Assembly (NCBI GenBank): GCA_017451685.1
Contig: JAFTNV010000031.1
Coordinates: 62,001-126,000 of the forward strand
Length of the DNA: 64,000 bases
Origin: Alistipes sp.
Lineage (GTDB): Bacteria; Bacteroidota; Bacteroidia; Bacteroidales; Rikenellaceae
Reading direction: 5' to 3'
Part shown: positions 34,868 through 43,427 of the stretch, one piece after another
Layout of the letters: every line of letters begins with the position of its first letter
Numbering within the stretch: position 1 is the stretch's first letter
Translations under genes and position numbers: made by a program
Notes under the pieces: generated by a model
The model's database searches: none
What the model saw: only the letters and a program-made list of their open reading frames with translations
What the model was told of the DNA's origin: nothing

Positions 34868-37255
34868 ATGTGGCGTAGGGTAGAGCGATATGTCGTTATT
34901 GTTGTCGTGGCACTTGTTGTTGCGGCGTGTAACGTCACGCGCTCGTTGCCCGAGGGGAGCTACCTGCTGTCGAAGGTGTCGTTCGAGGAGGATAAGTCGG
35001 CACCGCGCGAGGAGCGCATCACCGAGGATCGTGACGACCTGGAGACCTACGTGCGACAGTCGCCCAACAAACGCATCCTCGGTATCGACTTCTACGTGTG
35101 GATATACGAGAAGGCCAACCCCGAGAAGACAAACTGGTGGAATAACTTTAAGCGTAAGATGGGCGAGGAGCCCGTCTTGCTCGACACGGCTCTCACCGAG
35201 AAGTCGGTGCAGAACCTACAGACATATATGCACACGCGCGGATACTTCTCCTCGAGCGTGGAGTGTAAGATAGACACCACGCGCCGTAAGCGACGTGCCG
35301 AGCTGACATATACGTTGCACCAGGGCGAGCCTACGCGCATCGACTCTCTCAGCTACGACTTCCGCGACGAGTCGCTGCGCTCGATAATCCTTGCCGACAC
35401 GGCAGCGACACTCCTCCATACGGGCGATGTGCTCGACATATCGCGTCTGGATGCCGAGCGTAACCGCATAGCCTCGAACCTCAATAACCGTGGCTACCTG
35501 GACTTTACCGTGAACAACATATCCTTCGATGTAGATACCATCGGGCGACATTACGAGGCCGATGTTAAGATGATTGTGCGCCCCACGTTGGCGGGATATG
35601 ACGAGCGTGGAGCACAGATATGGGAGGATAACGCCATGTATCGTATACGCAACATCAACGTATACCCCACGTACGACCCCATGTTGCGCTCGACACAGGG
35701 GTTTAGGGATGATGCGCTTGTTGACACCACGGAGTATTACGGCTTGAGAATCATCCGCGACCTTAACACCACACCGCAGCTACGCGATGCTGTGCTGCGC
35801 CGCACGATACCCATCTACCCCGACTATATATACAACGCCCAGCAGGTGGCACATACCAACAAGGAGCTTATGTCGCTTGGCTTCTTCCGCAACACGAAGA
35901 TAGACTTTACGCGCGTAGACACCGACGACAGTTATGTCACCTACCTCGGTGCTGATGGCAGCCAGGGGCAGCAGAATACGCGCGAGGGGTATGTCGACTG
36001 CAACATATACTGCACACCGGCATTGAAACAGGCAATGAAGGTCGAGGTCGAGGCATCCTCTACATCGACATTCTACGGCCTCAGTGCCACGCTCGGTTAC
36101 TCGAACAAGAATGTCTTTCGTGGTGCCGAGGCCTTCGATATTGCAGCACGTTTCGGCTTCGAGTTCATGTATGCCCGCGATGTGGCGAAGCGTAGCGCCC
36201 AGGAGTTTGGCCTCACGGCAGGCTTGTCGTTCCCGAGCTTCCTCGCCCCCTTCCGCATAACGCCGGGAATGAAGATTGCGCAGCCACGCACGCGCCTCGA
36301 GCTTGCGTTCGACTACCAGAACCGACCATACTATCGTCGTAACATCTTCACCACGCGCTGGGCATATAGCTGGCAGCAGGGTGAGCGCTCCTCTATCGTG
36401 CTTCGACCTATAGATATCAACTGGATTGATGTCAAGGAGGTAGATGAGAAGTTCCTCGCCGACATCGACAACCGCTACCTGCGCACGTCGTTCGAGTCGC
36501 AGCTTAATGCCGGACTCTCGGCATCGTTCATCTACAATACGCAGCGCTCCGACTTCGACCAGAATGTGACCATCGTGCGTGCCAATCTCGAGACGGCGGG
36601 TAACCTTATCCAGGGTCTTGAGTCGCTCTTCTCGCACCATGCCGAGGGTAAGGACTACTACGAGATTCTCGGTGTGCGATACTCGCAGTATGTGCGTGCC
36701 GACATCAGCGCCAGCCATAAGATAGACCTCGGACATAAGATGGCACTTGCCGGCCGCCTCTTCGGTGGTGTGGGTGTCACGTATGGCAACTCGCATGGCC
36801 GCTCCATACCCTTCGACCGTATGTTCTACTGCGGTGGTGCCAACTCTATGCGTGGCTGGGTGCCCCGCACCCTCGGCCCCGGAAATAAGCCCGAGGTGGA
36901 CGATGCGACTTACCCCGCACAGGTGGGCGATGTGCGCCTTGAGGCCAACCTCGAGTTCCGCTTCCCGATATGGTGGATATTCCATGGTGCTCTGTTCCTC
37001 GATGCGGGAAATGTATGGTACCTGCGCGACACGAAGGACAACAACCCCGAGGAGGTGTTCCACTTCGACAGCTTCTATAAGCAGCTGGGCTTCAATACGG
37101 GTCTCGGCCTGCGTATAGATGCCACCTTCGTCATCCTGCGCCTCGACCTCGGCCTGCAGCTGCATAACCCGGGTAAGCCCGAGAGCGAGCGCTGGATACA
37201 CAACTTCAAGTGGGATAATATGGCGTTGAACTTTGGTGTGGGCTACCCATTTTAG
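34868..37255 (+). CDS. tamL: TamL-type BamA-family outer-membrane lipoprotein
   Basis: Omp85-superfamily assembly protein in the lipoprotein variant found in Bacteroidetes, thought to act with a TamB-like partner in outer-membrane biogenesis. The signal peptide ends VVAAC (Cys21). POTRA-like domains span about residues 25-370. The 16-strand barrel domain fills the rest, with the loop-6 hallmark MRGW preceded by YCGGANS (about 650-660), and the chain ends VGYPF. At 795 aa it is complete. A tamB gene, commonly adjacent in related genomes, is absent in this window. Confidence 0.85.
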   Translation: MWRRVERYVVIVVVALVVAACNVTRSLPEGSYLLSKVSFEEDKSAPREERITEDRDDLETYVRQSPNKRILGIDFYVWIYEKANPEKTNWWNNFKRKMGEEPVLLDTALTEKSVQNLQTYMHTRGYFSSSVECKIDTTRRKRRAELTYTLHQGEPTRIDSLSYDFRDESLRSIILADTAATLLHTGDVLDISRLDAERNRIASNLNNRGYLDFTVNNISFDVDTIGRHYEADVKMIVRPTLAGYDERGAQIWEDNAMYRIRNINVYPTYDPMLRSTQGFRDDALVDTTEYYGLRIIRDLNTTPQLRDAVLRRTIPIYPDYIYNAQQVAHTNKELMSLGFFRNTKIDFTRVDTDDSYVTYLGADGSQGQQNTREGYVDCNIYCTPALKQAMKVEVEASSTSTFYGLSATLGYSNKNVFRGAEAFDIAARFGFEFMYARDVAKRSAQEFGLTAGLSFPSFLAPFRITPGMKIAQPRTRLELAFDYQNRPYYRRNIFTTRWAYSWQQGERSSIVLRPIDINWIDVKEVDEKFLADIDNRYLRTSFESQLNAGLSASFIYNTQRSDFDQNVTIVRANLETAGNLIQGLESLFSHHAEGKDYYEILGVRYSQYVRADISASHKIDLGHKMALAGRLFGGVGVTYGNSHGRSIPFDRMFYCGGANSMRGWVPRTLGPGNKPEVDDATYPAQVGDVRLEANLEFRFPIWWIFHGALFLDAGNVWYLRDTKDNNPEEVFHFDSFYKQLGFNTGLGLRIDATFVILRLDLGLQLHNPGKPESERWIHNFKWDNMALNFGVGYPF

Positions 37256-37308
37256 CCTGCCGATGTCATGTTGTTGACGCCAATTAGTTGTAGATAAGAA
37301 AATTTTGT

Positions 37309-37316
37309 TACCTTTG
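37309..37316 (+). promoter_or_regulatory. -7 promoter element of the Stealth gene
   Basis: TACCTTTG matches TAnnTTTG, 30 bp before the ATG at 37347. GTTG at 37287-37290, 18 bp upstream, is a near match to the -33 box. Confidence 0.55.
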
Positions 37317-37346
37317 TATTGGTAAAGTTGGGCCGTATGTGTGCCG

Positions 37347-38411
37347 ATGTATGTTTATTATACCGCGGGGCGCATGCTGTTACGACACGATAACCTAAAC
37401 GACATTATTGTGGAGACCGATAAGCACATAGATTTTCCTATCGACTTAGTGTATACGTGGGTCGATGGAGATGACCCCGTGTGGCGGGAGAAACGCAATC
37501 GTTATATGCCGGTGCAGCCTGCGAGTAAGCGCCAACAGCAGAGTTGGACCGAGGCGCGCTGGAGAGATAACGATGAGTTGCTCTTCTCGTTGCGCTCGGT
37601 GGAGAGGTATGCTTCGTGGGTCAACCATATATATATCGTCACGGATGCGCAGTGTCCCGCGTGGCTCAATGTTAACCACCCGAAGATTACGCTTGTCGAC
37701 CACCGCGACATTCTTCCTGCCGAGGCTTTGCCCGTCTTTTCGTCGCACGCCATCGAGAGTTGCATATATAAGATTCCGGGCCTTGCCGAGCACTTCATCA
37801 TCGGCAACGACGACACCTTCTTTGGTGCTCCCACCACGCCCGAGGTCTTCTATAATGCTGATGGTTCACCTATCGTGCGTGTCATGGGTGCCCGCATGAA
37901 GCCCCGCAAGGCACGCAGTGGTGGCAACTATAAGCGTGTTCTTCTGCACATGCAGGAGCTTGTGAACCAGAGGTGGGGTAAGCGTATACCCTACGCTCCA
38001 CACCATAACTTCGATGCCTACCGTAAGAGCGACTTCGAGTATTGTGTGAGCCTTATGCCCGAGGCGTGGGAGCGTACGTCGTTTGCTCGCTTCAGGAATA
38101 ATAAGGATATGCAGCGCTGCTTCGTGAGCTACTACCTCGTTGCCACGGGCCAGGCCGAGTTGCGCAAGGTCAGCCGCTATAATCGTATATACAACCCTGC
38201 GGCACTCCTCAAGGCGCTTGTCAGTGGTCACTATGCTGCCGACTCGCGCTGGATACGCCTCGTCAACCCCGACTACCAGAGGGTCATGGATAAGTATAAC
38301 CCCCTGATGTTCTGCATGAACGATAGCGAGTACTCTACCGACGACGACCGTAAGCGCATGGCCGCCTTCTTGGAGGGGTTGTTTCCCGAGAAGTCGATGT
38401 TCGAGTTGTAA
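37347..38411 (+). CDS. Stealth-family sugar-phosphate transferase
   Basis: Likely transfers hexose-1-phosphate onto a capsular or surface polysaccharide (Stealth family). Conserved region 1 is seen as IDLVYTWVDGDDP (about 33-45) and region 2 as HIYIVTDAQCPAWL to HFIIGNDDTFFG (about 91-150), with the acidic residues of the active site. Regions 3 and 4 follow around YAPHHNFDAYRKS and the NDSEYS segment near the C-terminus. I use the ATG at 37347 (354 aa); a GTG six bases upstream is possible. No other capsule genes are nearby, so the acceptor is unknown. Confidence 0.85.
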   Translation: MYVYYTAGRMLLRHDNLNDIIVETDKHIDFPIDLVYTWVDGDDPVWREKRNRYMPVQPASKRQQQSWTEARWRDNDELLFSLRSVERYASWVNHIYIVTDAQCPAWLNVNHPKITLVDHRDILPAEALPVFSSHAIESCIYKIPGLAEHFIIGNDDTFFGAPTTPEVFYNADGSPIVRVMGARMKPRKARSGGNYKRVLLHMQELVNQRWGKRIPYAPHHNFDAYRKSDFEYCVSLMPEAWERTSFARFRNNKDMQRCFVSYYLVATGQAELRKVSRYNRIYNPAALLKALVSGHYAADSRWIRLVNPDYQRVMDKYNPLMFCMNDSEYSTDDDRKRMAAFLEGLFPEKSMFEL

Positions 38412-38470
38412 TAAAGGTGTTAGTTTGGCATCATTACCATAGTTTTGTAACAAAAAAAATGAGTGCCATC

Positions 38471-38502
38471 CCGCTTTGGGGATGGCACTCGCAATTTATA
38501 CC
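38471..38502. terminator. Bidirectional terminator between Stealth and Omp28 genes
   Basis: GAGTGCCATCCC, a short GCTTT-type loop and GGGATGGCACTC form a 12-bp stem, preceded by a run of A on the plus strand (T on the minus strand). It serves the convergent Omp28 operon and probably the Stealth gene. Confidence 0.8.
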
Positions 38503-38513
38503 CGTGGGCGTTA

Positions 38514-39707
38514 TTACTTGATGTACTCGAAGTTTACGCTCTGGTTAACGGGGCATACGAGGCTGTTAGCAACCTCCCAACGACCCTGCTTGTCCTTGGC
38601 GCTCACGATAACAAGAACCTCCATGTTGTCGGCATTCCAGCCTGTGCTTGTCACCTCCAACTCGAAGCCAGTGGTTATAGTCTCACCAGCCTTGATGATG
38701 CCGAAGCTCTCACCCTGGATGTTGGTTCTGCTGTAATTGCCGGCGATATTACGCACTGCATGGTTGTACTTGTAGTGCTCAGGCTTTGAAGCACCTAACT
38801 GGTTGGCGCTGTAGATATTATTCTCGAGCAACCATGCAGTAATCTTGTACTCCTGCTCTACAGCAGCCTTAACAGCTACCGATGCGTATATAATATCAGA
38901 GTCACCAGATGTTGCAATTGCAATACCTGCATCAGCACCATTCGTCTTAACTAACTTCTTAAACTCAATACCTGCATCAGCAACAAAGGTGCTGGGAGTT
39001 AGCGCGTTATCGATACCACCACAGTAGAAGTTTACTCTCAAATCAGGCTTGCTACCGGGGCTGCCATAGAACTGGTCTACGATGTTTGCTGCAGGAGAGT
39101 TTGCGGGATCGCCTGCTGCAAATGCACCTGCATGGTTAGTAACCTCGGTGAAGTGCTCACCCCATGTTTTATCTTCCTCAAGTGCAAGAAGATTGTCAAT
39201 CATGTAGGGGCAGTAGCCACAGTTTACACCCGTGTGGTCTACAAGGAGAATGCGGTGGTTGAACTTAGTATTCGCAGCATCGGTATCCTCGGGAAGGGTG
39301 GGAACGCTTGCCAATACAGTGACGTAGACGTACTGTGATGTCTTTGCGCCCATGTTTGCGAAGAAACGGAAGACACCCGTAGTCTCAGCCGTAAATGTAG
39401 CATCCTCGATAATACCCATGTTCTTGTCGTAGATGGTAGCATCCGTAGTTACATCAACGCCATCATCCATAACCGTGAAGGTAACAGTCTCGCCAACAGC
39501 GATAGCGGTCTTGTCAACCAAGAGCTCGAAGCCGGTTGCCTCGCCACCGGGCTGCTCACCCTCGTTGCCACCGGGCTGCTCGCCCTCGTTGCCATCGGGC
39601 TGCTCCGTGTTATTACCTCCGTTGGTGTTATCATCAACGGGCTCGCAACCTACAAACGAGAGGGTTGCTGCTGCGCACAAAAGCGCAAAAAACTTTGTGA
39701 TTTTCAT
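38514..39707 (-). CDS. Omp28-like lipoprotein with CGYC motif (copy 1)
   Basis: Exported lipoprotein of 397 aa related to Omp28 of Porphyromonas. The signal peptide (MKITKFFALL...SFVGC, Cys21) is followed by a Gly/Glu/Pro-rich linker with three tandem GEQPGG-type units, an Ig-like domain (about 55-145), and a large Omp28 domain. The latter starts with LLVDHTGVNCGYCPYM (about 164-179), whose Cys-Gly-Tyr-Cys resembles a thioredoxin active site. The C-terminal part is beta-rich. It is the last gene of the TlpA/DUF6029/Omp28 operon and a paralogue of the upstream gene. A surface redox or binding role is inferred. Confidence 0.8.
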   Translation of the reverse strand: MKITKFFALLCAAATLSFVGCEPVDDNTNGGNNTEQPDGNEGEQPGGNEGEQPGGEATGFELLVDKTAIAVGETVTFTVMDDGVDVTTDATIYDKNMGIIEDATFTAETTGVFRFFANMGAKTSQYVYVTVLASVPTLPEDTDAANTKFNHRILLVDHTGVNCGYCPYMIDNLLALEEDKTWGEHFTEVTNHAGAFAAGDPANSPAANIVDQFYGSPGSKPDLRVNFYCGGIDNALTPSTFVADAGIEFKKLVKTNGADAGIAIATSGDSDIIYASVAVKAAVEQEYKITAWLLENNIYSANQLGASKPEHYKYNHAVRNIAGNYSRTNIQGESFGIIKAGETITTGFELEVTSTGWNADNMEVLVIVSAKDKQGRWEVANSLVCPVNQSVNFEYIK

Positions 39708-39752
39708 TGTCCTAATAGTTTTAGTGTTTGTTTATCTATTACTTGTCAATAT

Positions 39753-40868
39753 CTACTTCTTGTAGTCGTAGTTTACGCTCTGGTTAACGGGGCATACGGT
39801 CATGTTGACAACCTCGTAGCGCTTGCTCTTATTGAGTGCCGAAGCGATAACCAACACCTTAAGGTTCTCGGGTTTCCATCCGGCATTGGTGTTGATATCC
39901 ATTGTCATCTCGTACGACTTGCTCTGACCCGCCTCGATAGTGCCGAGCGAGAAGCCATAGATGCGATCTGTCGAGGCTAAACTACGCACTGCATTGTTAT
40001 GGGTATAGTATCTCTCATCCTTTGTTCCATTCTGAACGGCATAGATGCCATCCTCCAACAACCACGCTGTGATGCAGTAGTCGCCCGCAACCTTTGCCTT
40101 CACGCTTGCCGAAACAACAACCATGGTGTTTCCTCCCGTTACGGATGCTGCAACGCCGGCATCGGCGCCATCAGCCTTCCAAAGAGCATCTATCTGAGAC
40201 TTTACGTCGTCAGCATAGTACCTTGCGGGGGTCGGATGGTAGAAGTTGAAGGTAGCCGTAGGATAGCCGTTGATTAGGCTGCGGTAGTGCGACTTAACAA
40301 TCTCCGCGGCATGTGAATATGCAGGGTCATCCGTATTGTAAGTATGTGCCATCGCCTCGTAGAACTTCTCGTGGTAGCCGGGCATTGCCGCTACCTCATT
40401 GATGGCAGCCATCATATTGGGACAGAAACCACAATCGGTACCCGTATGGTCAACCAAGAGAACATGGTGGTTGAACGCGAGGTTCTCGGGCTGGTCGTCC
40501 TCGGGGAGTGTGGGAATCTCGGGTACTACGCTTACGGTGATAACCTTCGAAATCTTCGTTCCGTATGTTGCGTAGAACTCAAACTTTCCATCCACCTCGC
40601 TGACGAAGGGGTTTTCAACAACACTGCCATCGGCCTTGAGGTGTATCTTCGACTCAGCGGTAACATCCTCACCACTTGCGGTTTTTACCGTAAAGACAAC
40701 CTCCTCTCCCGTAGTGACAGTACGCTTAGCATCGAGCTCGATAGTCTCCTTGCCGGGCTTATTGCCACCAGAGTTGTCGGGCTCGTCAGTGCCATTGTTG
40801 GTCTCGCAACCAACAACTGAGAGGGTTGCTGCTGCACATAAAAGTGCGAAAAACTTTGTAATCTTCAT
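39753..40868 (-). CDS. Omp28-like lipoprotein with CGFC motif (copy 2)
   Basis: Paralogue of the preceding entry, 371 aa, with an almost identical signal peptide (MKITKFFALLCAAATLS, then VVGC, Cys21) and the same order: short linker, Ig-like domain (about 40-115), Omp28 domain starting LLVDHTGTDCGFCPNM (about 138-153). Both end with a CPVNQSVN segment and a YxK tail. The linker lacks the GEQPGG repeats of copy 1. The 45-bp gap and shared 5' sequence point to tandem duplication. Confidence 0.8.
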   Translation of the reverse strand: MKITKFFALLCAAATLSVVGCETNNGTDEPDNSGGNKPGKETIELDAKRTVTTGEEVVFTVKTASGEDVTAESKIHLKADGSVVENPFVSEVDGKFEFYATYGTKISKVITVSVVPEIPTLPEDDQPENLAFNHHVLLVDHTGTDCGFCPNMMAAINEVAAMPGYHEKFYEAMAHTYNTDDPAYSHAAEIVKSHYRSLINGYPTATFNFYHPTPARYYADDVKSQIDALWKADGADAGVAASVTGGNTMVVVSASVKAKVAGDYCITAWLLEDGIYAVQNGTKDERYYTHNNAVRSLASTDRIYGFSLGTIEAGQSKSYEMTMDINTNAGWKPENLKVLVIASALNKSKRYEVVNMTVCPVNQSVNYDYKK

Positions 40869-40897
40869 CGTTATAATCTTTGTTTTTAATCAATTCG

Positions 40898-42595
40898 TTA
40901 GAACGACAACGTAAGGGCAAGGTTGAAGCCTGTGAATGCCGGCTGCTTGCGACATACACCGCCTGAACATACGATACCCTCACGGTTGCGGCCATAAGAG
41001 AGCTGTGCACGGAAACTCTTATATGTGAAGCTTGTACCTATCTGGTAGTAGTGTAAAAGCTCGTAGTCCCGCTTTCCTGTGCTCTGGTGCAACTTGTAGT
41101 TGCCATACATGCCATCCTGCATCTTCTCGCAGTTCCACATATCGCTCACGTAGAAGCTGAACATGGGAGCAATGTTGTACTCTATGGTCGCTGCTACCCA
41201 GTCACCCTCATAGTCGTTAGCTGCAAGATACTGTGCCTCGAAACGCAACGAGTGCTTTTTGTTGATCTTGTACGTAACATCTCCTACGAAGATGTGAGCA
41301 TCGCAGTAGTGAGCGAAGGGGGTGTCGTATTGGTCTGTATCGCGGCGCTGGTATGAATAGAGGAAGGTTGTCTTAACGCTCTTATTCCACTGACGCTCAA
41401 CATCGAAGTTAAAGTCGATCCAGATGTTACGACCCTCTCTTATATCGTTGCCCATTTTGTGGTCCAGAGAGTTGAACATCGAGAAGTTCGCATGGAAGTT
41501 CCAGTACTTACCGCGAGCCTTCTTGTTACGCAACGAGTAGTACACATCTACCTGTCCGCCAACCTCATTGTTCGAGGGTGAGCCCATGAAGGGGTTAAGT
41601 CCTGCGAGTGAGTACGTATGCTGGCGAGTGAGCACGGGCAAGTAGTTAAGGAGATTACCACCGGCCATGTTTTCTGTGCTTATCATTATGTTTGTTGTCA
41701 TAGCCTCTATGCGACGGAATGTTGCCGTTACAGAGAAGCGCTTGTAGCTGTAGCCAAGGTCGATGTGTACAGCATTGCCCTTACGAGCCATCGCGCCAGG
41801 GATATAGCTGTCTTTGTTTAGCTTTGTTGCATACTCACCGCGCATGGTGAAGCCGGCATACTCGAAGTTTACGCGACCCGATACCATGTTTAAGCACTTG
41901 CTGTCGATACCTCTACGGCTCATTGTCTCGATGGCGTTAGCCTGATATCTGCCAACATAGCTACCCTCAACTGATACTACACCGTCATACCATCCTGCCA
42001 TATCCGAAATCGACAACGAAAGGTCGGCACCCCAGACGGGGTTCTTTGTGCGTACATCGTAGAGGCGGGGTAGACCGGCCAACACCTTCACCGTGGCGTA
42101 GTTGTTGAAGTTGTAGTATGCGCGAGCACCGGCCAATGAGTTGTTAAAGGCAAGAGCGCGATCCTCATACGTACGCAAGAGAATGCCATTACCAAACTGG
42201 TCGTATATATCGCCAAGGCGCACACCCCAATTCTGATCCTCCCACTGCACATACTTCGTGAAGAAGGCTGTACACTTGGAGTCGCGCTGCATGTTCTCGT
42301 AGATGTCGTAGCCGTAAAGAGGAGGAAGGTATGCGTCAATCTGCACACCGGCAGAGAAACGGCCGAGGTTGTAGTCTACCTTCAAAAAATCGTTTGAGCC
42401 AAAGTTGCCCTTGAAGCGATCATCTTTCCTATATAGGCCGATATCCTCGAGTTTCTTATCCTCCATATAGTACGTGCTGTTGCTCTCCAGAGCTATCGAC
42501 ACCTGGCCCTCACCGGCCTTAATCTGTGCCGAAGCCTCCTCGGCAACGAGCATCGAGGCAACAACTATGCTAAGCGTGAGTAAAAATTTCTTCAT
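40898..42595 (-). CDS. DUF6029-like outer-membrane beta-barrel protein
   Basis: Exported 565-aa protein with a signal peptide ending at ASA (about residue 24) and a long run of amphipathic strands, typical of a large outer-membrane barrel; it ends LALTLSF with terminal Phe. It resembles the uncharacterised DUF6029 group of Bacteroidales. It sits between the TlpA-like gene and the two Omp28-like genes, all on the same strand, which suggests a shared envelope function. Name based on recall of the family; function unknown. Confidence 0.65.
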   Translation of the reverse strand: MKKFLLTLSIVVASMLVAEEASAQIKAGEGQVSIALESNSTYYMEDKKLEDIGLYRKDDRFKGNFGSNDFLKVDYNLGRFSAGVQIDAYLPPLYGYDIYENMQRDSKCTAFFTKYVQWEDQNWGVRLGDIYDQFGNGILLRTYEDRALAFNNSLAGARAYYNFNNYATVKVLAGLPRLYDVRTKNPVWGADLSLSISDMAGWYDGVVSVEGSYVGRYQANAIETMSRRGIDSKCLNMVSGRVNFEYAGFTMRGEYATKLNKDSYIPGAMARKGNAVHIDLGYSYKRFSVTATFRRIEAMTTNIMISTENMAGGNLLNYLPVLTRQHTYSLAGLNPFMGSPSNNEVGGQVDVYYSLRNKKARGKYWNFHANFSMFNSLDHKMGNDIREGRNIWIDFNFDVERQWNKSVKTTFLYSYQRRDTDQYDTPFAHYCDAHIFVGDVTYKINKKHSLRFEAQYLAANDYEGDWVAATIEYNIAPMFSFYVSDMWNCEKMQDGMYGNYKLHQSTGKRDYELLHYYQIGTSFTYKSFRAQLSYGRNREGIVCSGGVCRKQPAFTGFNLALTLSF

Positions 42596-42671
42596 TCCGT
42601 AAAGTTTTATCGATTAATGTTGAAAGCAGAGGTGGCAACACACGGCTGCCACACATCTGCTTGCATCGCAA

Positions 42672-43154
42672 CTATTTCAATGCCTTAATCTTCTCGAAGA
42701 GCTCCTGCTCGCTACCGGGGGTGTAGCCCGAGTGTGAGTATACCACGTTACCCTTGCCGTCAACGATGAAGGTGTGGGGCGTGAGGCTCACGTTCATGGC
42801 GCGCTTGAAGTCCTGATTCTTATCGTAGATACATGTGTAGTCGTCCCAACCCTGACCCTGAGTCATAGCGCGAGCGCGGCTGAGGGTACGTGCATCGTCA
42901 ACAGACACGGCAACAACCTTCATGTCTACCTCCTCCAACCAGTCGTAGAGGTTGTCGTTGATGGCGTTGAGCTCCATGATGCAGGGCTTACATGTCGTAG
43001 ACCAGAATGAGATAATCATAGGCGTGCCATCCACAAGGTCGCGCGTAGAGATAACCTTACCCTCCTGGTTCTCAACCTTCACGTCGGGCATCGACTGTGC
43101 TGATGCGCTGAAGCCCACAAAGAGGGCGAGCATCAAAAACATAATCTTTTTCAT
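42672..43154 (-). CDS. Secreted TlpA-like thioredoxin
   Basis: Periplasmic thiol-disulfide oxidoreductase, 160 aa. Signal peptide ending ASAQS (about residue 20), then a thioredoxin fold. The active site reads STTCKPC (about 53-59), where the usual Trp before the first Cys is replaced by Thr. The cis-Pro loop is LTPHTF (about 128-133). It heads the operon leading to the DUF6029-like and two CxxC-bearing Omp28-like proteins, so it may reduce their cysteines; that is inference from order. Confidence 0.85.
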   Translation of the reverse strand: MKKIMFLMLALFVGFSASAQSMPDVKVENQEGKVISTRDLVDGTPMIISFWSTTCKPCIMELNAINDNLYDWLEEVDMKVVAVSVDDARTLSRARAMTQGQGWDDYTCIYDKNQDFKRAMNVSLTPHTFIVDGKGNVVYSHSGYTPGSEQELFEKIKALK

Positions 43155-43187
43155 AATCCTATAAGAAGTTTTAAGTTAATAATATCC

Positions 43188-43301
43188 TTATCCACAATGG
43201 TTTATCATGCGCATGTCGGTCGTCGGACTCTCCATCACCGAGGCTATCATCACCCCGAAACGCCCGCCCACCTCATAATAACTAACGTCGTGACGCACCA
43301 T
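43188..43301 (-). CDS. Possible 37-aa small protein or leader peptide
   Basis: A short frame begins MVRHDVSYYEVGGRFG and ends MRMINHCG, lying 33 bp before the TlpA-like ATG on the same strand and about 125 bp after the rSAM stop. Third positions are mostly G/C, as in neighbouring genes, and it has a single Cys next to the C-terminus. It could be a leader peptide controlling the TlpA/Omp28 operon, a small secreted or modified peptide, or chance. No family recognised. Confidence 0.35.
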   Translation of the reverse strand: MVRHDVSYYEVGGRFGVMIASVMESPTTDMRMINHCG

Positions 43302-43389
43302 ATTCGGGTGCAAGATAGTGAATAAATCGCAAAAAATAGCAACTTCTCATAAAAATTTCCGTGAAAAGGCCTATTTTGGCGGTGAAATG

Positions 43390-43425
43390 AAACCCCCGAG
43401 CCTTCCCCTTTGGGGAAGAGGCGGG
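43390..43425 (-). terminator. Terminator of the lipoprotein-radical SAM operon
   Basis: CTTCCCC and GGGGAAG form a tight stem over a 3-nt loop within a longer pairing of CTCCCGCCT with the CGGGGG side, immediately after the rSAM stop on the minus strand and followed by a short T-rich stretch. Confidence 0.65.
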
Positions 43426-43427
43426 AG

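Noticed and set aside
35780..37201. 473-codon minus-strand frame inside tamL
   Set aside because: Same reason; tamL has signal peptide, POTRA and barrel features in the other frame.
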